The notes under the pieces were generated by a model. That model was given only the letters and a program-made list of their open reading frames with translations, made no database searches and had not been told where the DNA came from. Shown one piece after another: positions 1 to 6,235 of a stretch of 6,235 bases of DNA. The stretch is taken from NCBI GenBank assembly GCA_026417815.1, contig JAOACN010000487.1, positions 1 through 6,235 on the forward strand, given 5' to 3'. The position numbers and the translations under genes are program-made. The stretch's first letter is position 1, and every line of letters begins with the position of its first letter. This DNA comes from Chloroflexaceae bacterium. GTDB lineage: Bacteria; Chloroflexota; Chloroflexia; Chloroflexales; Chloroflexaceae.

Positions 1-2109
1 CCCGGTGTACCAGGTCCACCCGCCACGCCCGCGGTGCTGCTCGGCGGCGTACACATCAGCCGCGACGACATACGGTTCGACCTTGTAGGTCTCGGGCTGG
101 GTGTTGGCGTGGCGCACCGGGTTGATCATTTCGAGCAGCGCGTAGGCATCCGCCCGCGCGCCGAGCAGCCCGCAGGCCCAGATCAGCCAGATCGCCGCGT
201 GGGTGTACTGCCCGCCATTCTCACGCACGCCCGGCACGTAGCCTTTGATGTAGCCCGGGTTCTGCTCGCTACGGTCGAACGGCGGCGTCAGGAGCCGGAT
301 CAGCGCCGCCTCGCGGTCCACCAGGTGGATCATTGCCGACTCGATGGCCTGGCGCGCCCGCGCGGGGTCACCGCCGGCGATCACCGCCCAGGCCTGCGGC
401 AGCAGGTCGATCCGGCATTCCTCGTTGCGCGCCGAACCCAGGGGCGTGCCGTCGTCATAGAAGGCCCGCAGGTACCAGTCTCCGTCCCAGGCGCTGGCTT
501 CGACGGCCGCCAGTTGCTCTTCCGCCGCCGCGGTGTAGCGGGCGGCGCGCTCAGCGTCGCCCCGCGCCGTGGCCAGTTCGGCCATGGCCCGCAGCACCAC
601 CGTCAGGAACCAGCCCACCCAGACGCTCTCGCCCCGGCCACCCGCGCCAACCAGGTTCATCCCGTCGTTCCAGTCGCCCGCGCCCATCAACGGCAGGCCA
701 TGCGCGCCCCGGCGTCGCAGGGCCAGATCCACCGCCCGCGCGCAGTGCTCGTAGAGACTGGCCCGCTCCTCGGAGACGCCGGGGTGGTCGTAGTACTCCG
801 CTTCGTCCTCGGCCAGGGGCCGGCCTTCGAGGAAGGGCGCCTCTTCGTCGAGCACGGCGTCGTCGCCGGTAAACCGGACGTAGTGGGCGGCAGCGAAGGG
901 CAGCCAGAGGTAGTCGTCGGAGAAGCGCGTGCGGATGCCGCGCCCGGTCGGCGGGTGCCACCAGTGCTGCACATCGCCCTCTACGAACTGCCGCGCGGCC
1001 GCCCGCAGGAGGTGCTCGCGAACCAGGGCCGGCTCGGTGTGCAGCAGCGCCAGCACATCTTGCAGTTGGTCGCGGAAGCCGTAGGCCCCGCCCGACTGGT
1101 AGAAGGCCGAGCGCGCCCAGATCCGGCAACTCAGCGTCTGGTAGAGCAGCCAGCCGTTCAGCAGCGCGTCGAGTTCCGCGCTCGGGGTGCGCACGCGAAC
1201 CTGGCCCAACCGGGCGTTCCAGATGGCGGCGCTCTGTTCGAGGGCGGCGTCAACCGCCGCGGGGTCGCGGTACCGCTCGATCAGCGCCCGCGCCTCGCCC
1301 TCGTCGGCGCCCTGCCCCAGCAGCAGCACGAGCGCGCGCCGTTCCCCGGGGGCCAGCCGCAGTACGCAGCGTAGCGCGCCGCACGGGTCCAGCCCCGCCC
1401 CGGCGCGGCCCGCCAGGGGGCCGCCGCGCAGCAGCGCCGCCGGGCCGGTCAGGTCGCCGTTGCGCCCGATAAAGGCCCTGCGGTCGCCACTGAGAGAGAC
1501 CGGCTCACTGGCGGCGATGAAGGCGACCCGTTCGCCGAACTCGTGGTTGTAGGGGTTGTGCGCCAGCAGCGCCCCACGCTCCTCGTCCGCCACGGTCACG
1601 ATAAAGGGCGCCATCTGCTCGCGGAACACGCCGAGTACCCACTCGACATAAAATGTCACGCTGAGTTCCCGTTCGCCGTCACTCTCGTTCGTCAGCTCCA
1701 GCCGGTAGAACTTCACCGGGTCCTCGGGCGCCACGCCCACCGTCAGCCTGCTGGCAATCCCGTGGCGGCGGTGCTCGAAGACGCTGTATCCGAAGCCGTG
1801 GCGCACGCGCCAGTGGCCCGCGCCCAGCGGCCAGGGGGTGGGCGACCAGACCGCGCCGTCGCCCTCGTCGCGCAGGTAGAGGGCCTCGCCCCCGTGGTCG
1901 CCAACGGGGTCGTTCGACCAGGGCGTCAGGCGGTTCTCGCGGCTGTTCTCGGCCCAGGTATAGCCCGCGCCGCGTTCGGAGACGATGCAGCCGAAGCGCG
2001 GGTTGGCAATCACGTTGATCCAGGGCGCGGGCGTGTACTGGCCAGGCGCCAGTTCAATCACGTATTCGGCGCCGTCGCGGGCGAAGCCGCCATAGGGGCC
2101 GCGCAGCGC
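1..2109 (-). other. Domain: GH94 beta-1,2-glucan phosphorylase module, C-terminally cut
   Basis: Residues 1370-2072 form a complete GH94 beta-sandwich followed by most of the (alpha/alpha)6 barrel. The sandwich carries AENSRENRLTPWSNDPVGD (1422-1440) and EALYLRDE (1444-1451). The barrel carries NGWLLYQTLSCRIWARSAFY (1687-1706), GGAYGFRDQLQD (1709-1720), HWWHPPTGRGIRTRFSDDYL (1751-1770), MGAGDWNDGMN (1844-1854) and ENGGQYTHAAIW (1999-2010). The general-acid Asp of GH94 lies in the GDWND motif (D1848 or D1851). The final residues, GGWTWYTG (2065-2072), are the start of the Thr-Gly phosphate-binding loop. In the Brucella enzyme this module shortens linear glucan by phosphorolysis and so controls ring size. 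All visible active-site motifs look intact; about 100-150 residues are missing at the end. Confidence 0.92.
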
Positions 2110-5100
2110 AAGCGGTTCGCCGGGGGGCAGGGCCGGCCCCGCGGGAGGGACGGCGAGGATCTGGGGCAGGGGCGCCGTGTCCGGCTCACGGCGTCGCAGG
2201 TGCTGGGCCAGGCTGCCGCGCCGGCCCGCCAGCACCACCCGCGCGGCGCTCTCCAGCAGCACGCGGTCCTCTTCGGGCATCAGCTCGGCCCGCAGGGCGA
2301 AGACGCCGCCGCGCTGGTTGAGCCAGCCCCCGGCCCGCCCGCTGCGGATCAGCGCCAGCAACTGCTCGTGCAACTCCTGCAAATAGCCGCCGGTTTCCTC
2401 GTTGAGGATGACCAGTTCGACCCGTAGCCCCTTCAGCCGCCAGTACTCGTGGGCCTGCAACAGTTCCTGCACCAGCCCCAACTCGCCCGGCGCGGAGATG
2501 CGCGCCAGCACAATCGGGTCATCGCCGGAGATGCCGTAGGCCCACAGGCCAGGCTGGCCCTTGCGGTTGCGCTCGATCACCTCGGGCGCGGCGCGCCGCA
2601 GCGGGTCGGGGAAGATGGCGAAGGCCGCCAGGCGCTGGTAGCGGTGGGCCGCGTCGCCGTCAAGGTTCAGGCTTTGCAGCTCGACCTGGGCCTGGGTCCA
2701 GGCCAGGTCGAAGGCCCGCGCCCCCACCAGGGGGTCGCGGTACTTGTCGGCCAGGCGCAGGGCCTCTTCACGGGTGGCGCCCACGGCGGTGGTGAAGAAG
2801 AGTTGCACCGAGGCCCCCGGGGCGATGCGCACGCGCCGCCGCAGGCTGAAGATCGGGTCGAGCACCGCGCCTACCCGGCCGCTCAAGGGCCGATCCAGGG
2901 CCGCCGGGTGGGCCGGGCCGTGACCCCGCCCCAGGAAGGTTGCCCGGTCGGTTTCATACTCCACCTCGCCCACCGCGCCCGAGCGCGCCGCCACCACGTG
3001 CACCGCGTAAGGGCGCTCGCCGTCCGCCGCGCGAGGACGCCGCGAGGCCAGGAGCGCCCCTCGCTCGGCCACGAACTCGGTCTCGACGAACAGATTGGCG
3101 AAGGCCGGGTGAGCCATTTCGGCCATGGGCGGCGCCAGCACCAGCTCGGCGTAGCTGGTGACCTCCAGTTCCCGCGGCACGGCGCCCAGGTTGGTCAGGG
3201 TGATCCGCCGCACCTCCGCCGGGTCCTCCGGTGAGACTGTCACCTCCATGCGCGTTTCGATGCCGCCGATCTGCTGCAGGAACTCGGCTTTCTCCAGGCT
3301 GAAACGGACGCGGTAGTGTTGCCCCTCGCGGCGCAGGGGCTGGTAGGCCGCCGACCACGCCAGGCCGCTGCGGGCGTCGCGGAGGTAGATGAAGCTGCCC
3401 CAGCAGTCGCGGGTACCGTCGGGACGCCAGCGGGTAACCGCGAGGCCCTTGTAGAAGCTGGCGCCGCCGCCGGCGTTGGTAAGCGCCACGCTGTAGATCG
3501 GGCCGCCCAGCAGGTGGGTGTATGGCGTCGCCGTGCCCGGGCTGGCGAACTGGCGCGAAGTGGGGACCACGGGCAGGACCACCGCCGGGGCCTCGGCCAC
3601 GTCTTCGGGCAACTGGATCGGCGCGCTCTGGGGGATCTTCTCGTGCAACAGGGGCTCGGTGGCGCGGATCATCGGCTCCTGGTGGAAGCGGCGCTGCATG
3701 ATCCTGTCGTGGAGCGCGTTGTCGAGGGCCACCAGGCTCATCCCCTGATGATGGACCATAAAGGAGCGCACGATGGCGTGCTGCTTACCCGGCGGAAGCC
3801 GCTCGGGGGTGAAGTCCACCGCTTCGTAGAGGCCATAGGCGCCCCACATCCCCAGGTCAATCAGGCGCCGCAGGTTCTCCACCGCCGCGTGGGGTTGTAC
3901 GCTCAACGCCAGCACCGTGGCGTAGGGCGCCACCACCAGGTCGTTCGCCAGGCCGCTCTTCAGCCCCAGGCCCGGCACACCGAAGGCGCGGTACTGGTAG
4001 TTCATCGCCAGATCGCGGCTATTGAAGGCCGACTCCGAGATGCCCCAGGGCACGCCCTTGCGCGCCCCGTAGGCGATCTGCGCCGCGACCGCGCCGCGCA
4101 CCGTGGCGTCGAGCAGCGTTTCGGGGAAGGTGGCCATCACCAGTTGCGGCATCAGGTACTCGAACATGGTGCCGCTCCAGGCCATCAGGGTCGCCGGCCC
4201 GGCGGCGGGAGTGAAGGTGCGCCCGAGGTGGAACCAGTGCTCCTTGGGCACGTCGCCCCTGGCGATGGCCACGAAGCTCGCCAGCCGCGACTCCGAGGCC
4301 AGCAGGTCGTAGAAGGAGTTGTCGCGGCGCCCCTCGCTCACGTTGTAGCCGATGACGAAGATGCGCCGGGTCTCGTCGTAGAGGAAGCGGAAGTCCATCC
4401 CCAGGGCCAGTTCGCGGGCCTGGACGATGATCGCCGCCTGGCGCTCCAGCAGGCGCGCCGCGGCCCCGTTGCGCGCCGCCAGCTCCCCCAGGGTTGGCAC
4501 GGGTCCGTCGGACTCGATCTCCGCGCCCGCCAGGGTTTCCAGATCCTCCAGGTGGGCGCGGGCCTGGCGCCGCGCGGCCCCTAGCCAGTCAGCGGCGGCG
4601 CCGCTCAGGTGCAGTTCTTCGGTGCGCTCGAGCGCCTGGCGCAGACGCTCGCGGTAGCCGCGCAGGCTTTCGGGAGGGGTGTCGAGCAGGCGTTCCACCT
4701 CTGCCAGCCGTTCACGCAGCGGATCGTCCTCCCCCAGGCGATCGCGCGCGAGCATCAGCGCGTCTTGCAGCCCGGCCAGGGCCGCCGGGCCGATGATCGG
4801 CGCCTGCTCCAGCCCCAGGTAGCCCTGGGCCAGGGCGATAAGGTGGCCGGCCAGGTTGCCACTGTCCACCGTGGAGACGTACAGCGGCGGGAGCGGGCGC
4901 AGGGTGCGGGTGTCGTACCAGTTGAGCAGGTGTCCCCGGTAGCGTTCGAGGCGCTCCAGGGTAGCAAAGACGCGCTCGCTCCGGGCGGTCAGTTCGCTCA
5001 GCGAGATGTACCCGAAATCGTGGGCCGCCAGGTCGGCCAGGAGTTGCAAACCGATGTTGGTCGGCGAGGTGCGCGGCGCCACCAGGGGCGCGGGCGTTTC

Positions 5101-6216
5101 CTGGAAGTTGTCGGGCGCCAGGTAATGACCCTCTTCGTCCACGAAACGCTCGAAGTAGGCCCAGGTGGCGCGGGCCAGGCGGCGCAGCAGCGCGATGTCA
5201 TCGGCGGTAAACGGTTGGGGATGGGGCGCCAGGTAGGGTCGGTCGAGCCAGCCCACCAGGGCCGGCGAGCCGATCCACGCCGCCAGCACCGGCGCGGCGG
5301 CGGGCAGGGCCTCCAGCGCCTGCCGGGGCCGGGTCAGGCCCAGGAGCCCCAGCACCGCCAGGGCCGGGGCCGTGCGCCGCAGCGCCCGATCCCACGAGCG
5401 CCGCAGGCGCAACTGGGCCTGGGCCGCGGTCTCCCACTCCAGCAGCCGCCGCCGGGTAATCAGCATACGCGCCAGCGTGCGCGTGATCGCGTCAACATTG
5501 AGCGCCGCCTGGTCGGGGAGCAGGGCGATGTTGATCAGCAGCCGCAGCCCCTCATCGCGCAGGGCCGCCAGTTTGGCCTGCCGTCGCTGGGCCGAGCGCC
5601 AGCCGAGCAGCCAGAAGCGCGCGTCGGCCAGTTCAAACAGCAGCGGCACACTCAACGGCGCGACGGCGGCCAGCGTCCAGACCCAGGCGCGCCCCGGCAG
5701 AAACAGCCAGCCGAGGCCCAGCAGCGTCACCGAGGCCGGCGCGACCAGGCTGCGCCGCAGGTTGTCGAAGATCTTGTAGCGCGCCAGCGGCGGCAGCACG
5801 TTCGGCGCCCACGCCCCGCTGCCCGTCGGCGTCCAGGGCAGCAACCAGGCGGCGATCTGCCAGTCGCCGCGCACCCAGCGGTGCTGCCGGGCCGCGTAGG
5901 CCGCGTAGGTGGTCGGGTAGCTGTCAATCAACTCCACGTCAGAGAGCAGCGCCACGCGGGCGTAGTTGCCCTCGATCAGGTCGTGGCTGAGGAGGGTGTT
6001 CTCCGGGAAGCGGTCGTGGAGCGTTTCGCGCAGCACCGCCGGGTCGTAGATGCCCTTGCCGACGAAGCTCCCCTCGCCGAACAGGTCCATGTAGGTGTCG
6101 GACACAGCGGTGGTGTAGGGATCAATGCCCACGTTGCCGGCGAAGATCCGCGCGAAGCGGCTGGCCAGCGCGCTCGGCAGGTCAATGCCCACCCGCGGCT
6201 GCAGGATTCCGTAGCC
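1..6216 (-). CDS. ndvB: Cyclic beta-1,2-glucan synthase, partial at both ends
   Basis: This is an uninterrupted reading frame of 2072 codons; I read every codon and found no stop or frameshift. Residue 1 is taken as the codon at 6216-6214. The enzyme polymerises glucose from UDP-glucose into beta-1,2-glucan and cyclises it at the inner membrane. The domain order is diagnostic: GT84 end (about 1-150), membrane region (about 151-320), glycoamylase/GH189 domain (about 333-860), GH94-type beta-sandwich (893-1185), connector (1186-1365), second GH94 beta-sandwich (1370-1672) and GH94 barrel (1673-2072). Only NdvB/ChvB/Cgs proteins combine these. Family members run to about 2800-2900 residues, so roughly a quarter is missing, mostly N-terminal. 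The true start, ribosome binding site and stop are outside the window. A GTG at 6231-6229 is in frame but lies inside adapter sequence and is not the start. No neighbouring gene, such as an NdvA-type exporter, is visible. The family assignment is near certain; the exact product is inferred. Confidence 0.95.
2122..2661 (-). other. Domain: connector between the two beta-sandwiches
   Basis: Residues 1186-1365 include FPDPLRRAAPEVIERNRKGQ (1202-1221), LWAYGISGDDPIVLARIS (1224-1241), a helical stretch around LLQAHEYWRLKGLRVELVIL (1252-1271), then NEETGGYLQEL (1272-1282), RGGVF (1302-1306) and MPEEDR (1313-1318). Recognisably similar sequence occurs in NdvB-type proteins, so it is native rather than an insertion. 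I know of no catalytic role for it. It ends in a Pro-rich linker (about 1349-1370) that leads into the second beta-sandwich. Confidence 0.7.
2662..3540 (-). other. Domain: first GH94-type beta-sandwich
   Basis: Residues 893-1185 resemble the N-terminal beta-sandwich of GH94 phosphorylases. The signature is ATPYTHLLGGPIYSVALTNA (896-915), then a GGG/AVTRWRPDGTRD stretch (916-937) and GSFIYLRDARSGLAW (940-954). Later landmarks are ERGALLA (1051-1057), a DRATFLGRG strand (1090-1098), LDP (1119-1121) and YRDP (1159-1162). In the family this copy is not followed by a full catalytic barrel and is presumably structural or glucan-binding; that role is inferred. Confidence 0.82.
3637..5220 (-). other. 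Domain: glycoamylase-like cyclisation domain (GH189)
   Basis: Residues about 333-860 form an (alpha/alpha)6 domain of the glycoamylase type. In this family it is the transglycosylating domain that closes the linear beta-1,2-glucan into a ring. Conserved pieces visible are TSPTNIGLQLLADL (383-396), NWYDTRTLRPLPP (432-444), STVDSGNLAGHL (448-459), GMDFRFLYDETRRIF (606-620), GYNVSEGRRDNSFYDLLASE (623-642), MAWSGTMFEYLMP (678-690), PWGISESAFN (723-732), GLYEAVDFTPER (795-806) and FMVHHQGMSLVALDNAL (819-835). Glu642 and Glu728 are my candidates for the catalytic pair, by conservation of their context only. Residues about 473-590 are a charged, helix-rich stretch with no recognisable catalytic motif between the two conserved halves. 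Confidence 0.85.
5257..5766 (-). other. Domain: membrane-associated region after the GT84 domain
   Basis: Residues 151-320 contain hydrophobic stretches at about 157-173 and 176-194, then a charged, Arg-rich segment (about 197-282), then weaker hydrophobic stretches at about 282-294 and 303-316. This fits the family topology, in which transmembrane helices flank the glucosyltransferase and separate it from the large glycoside-hydrolase-like part. The basic segment between the helix pairs would be expected on the cytoplasmic side by the positive-inside rule. Helix limits were judged by eye; the first pair is convincing and the second is less so. Confidence 0.65.
5767..6216 (-). other. Domain: C-terminal end of GT84 glucosyltransferase
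   Basis: Residues 1-150 are the tail of the processive, GT2-like glucosyltransferase that initiates and elongates the glucan chain. Visible motifs are GILQPRVGID (residues 3-12), LSHDLIEG (76-83), whose Asp79 is the candidate for the conserved acidic residue before the acceptor site, and RQHRWVRGDWQ (110-120), which supplies the (Q/R)xxRW motif as R110, R113 and W114. In the family these belong to a D, DxD, E/D, (Q/R)xxRW set. The first D and the DxD, which bind UDP-glucose, lie upstream and are not in the window, so completeness of the active site cannot be judged here. Confidence 0.88.
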
Positions 6217-6235
6217 CTGTCTCTTATACACATCT
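6217..6235. other. Tn5 mosaic end / Nextera transposase adapter (artefact)
   Basis: The last 19 bases, ctgtctcttatacacatct, are identical to the Tn5 mosaic-end sequence used in transposase-based sequencing libraries. They abut the coding sequence at the edge of the window. Read on the minus strand they give the peptides MCIRDR and, in the gene's own frame, DVYKRQ, both familiar spurious N-termini from untrimmed adapter. The in-frame GTG at 6231-6229 and the out-of-frame ATG at 6233-6231 would mislead gene callers. These bases are best treated as contamination and not as part of the gene or as a mobile element. Confidence 0.97.

Noticed and set aside
34..4584. Long plus-strand open frames at 34-1374, 1543-2427, 2449-3234 and 3316-4584
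   Set aside because: All four are in codon register with the minus-strand gene, so they are its codon-by-codon mirror. They stay open because G/C-ending codons of the real gene rarely give antisense stops. Their translations are low-complexity Arg/Ala/Gly/Gln/His-rich and match no family motif.
551..5927. Other minus-strand open frames (for example 551-1129, 2954-3358, 4998-5201 and 5198-5437)
   Set aside because: They are out of frame with the continuous 2072-codon gene, have compositionally biased translations and show no recognisable domain or ribosome binding site.
1..6216. CRISPR arrays, tRNA or rRNA genes, internal promoters, terminators or attachment sites
   Set aside because: No repeat-spacer pattern or RNA gene signature was seen, and GC-rich short palindromes are expected by chance in coding DNA of this composition. 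The whole span is accounted for by one coding frame.
1..6216. A possible frameshift or pseudogene in the large gene
   Set aside because: Codon-by-codon reading showed no in-frame stop, and family motifs continue in one frame from the GT84 tail to the GH94 phosphate loop.
5976..6233. Minus-strand open frame beginning MCIRDR
   Set aside because: Its start codon and first residues come from the Tn5/Nextera adapter and it runs out of frame with the GT84-coding sequence, so it is an artefact.
6217..6235. A genuine Tn5 or IS50 insertion in the gene
   Set aside because: Only the 19-base mosaic end is present, exactly at the window edge, with no transposon body. The library adapter is the far simpler explanation.

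Overview
The window lies entirely inside one very large gene read on the minus strand. The gene enters at the right edge and leaves at the left edge with neither its start nor its stop present. From position 6216 down to position 1 there are 2072 consecutive sense codons. The product is a cyclic beta-1,2-glucan synthase of the NdvB/ChvB/Cgs family, a membrane-bound multidomain enzyme that makes cyclic beta-1,2-glucan from UDP-glucose.

In protein order (right to left on the map) the window holds: the last ~150 residues of the GT84 glucosyltransferase domain with its RxxRW motif; a hydrophobic region with probable membrane helices; the (alpha/alpha)6 glycoamylase-like domain, known in this family as the cyclisation/transglycosylation domain (GH189); a first GH94-type beta-sandwich; a connecting domain of unassigned role; a second GH94 beta-sandwich; and the GH94 (alpha/alpha)6 catalytic barrel, which is cut off in its phosphate-binding loop. 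By comparison with proteobacterial family members (about 2800-2900 residues), roughly 650-700 N-terminal and 100-150 C-terminal residues lie outside the window. In the family model the GT84 domain builds a protein-linked linear glucan, the GH94 phosphorylase sets its length, and the middle domain closes the ring.

The final 19 bases (6217-6235) are not genomic. They match exactly the Tn5 mosaic-end/Nextera transposase adapter, so the right edge is probably the end of an assembled contig with untrimmed adapter.

The DNA is very GC-rich (around 70 percent by eye), with strong G/C preference at third codon positions. This produces long mirror-image open frames on the plus strand that are not genes. 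The source is a high-GC bacterium. A non-proteobacterial lineage such as Chloroflexota is possible, but the sequence alone does not settle the taxon. There is no intergenic DNA, and I see no RNA gene, promoter, terminator, mobile element or CRISPR array. The window shows a well-known enzyme family rather than an undescribed system.
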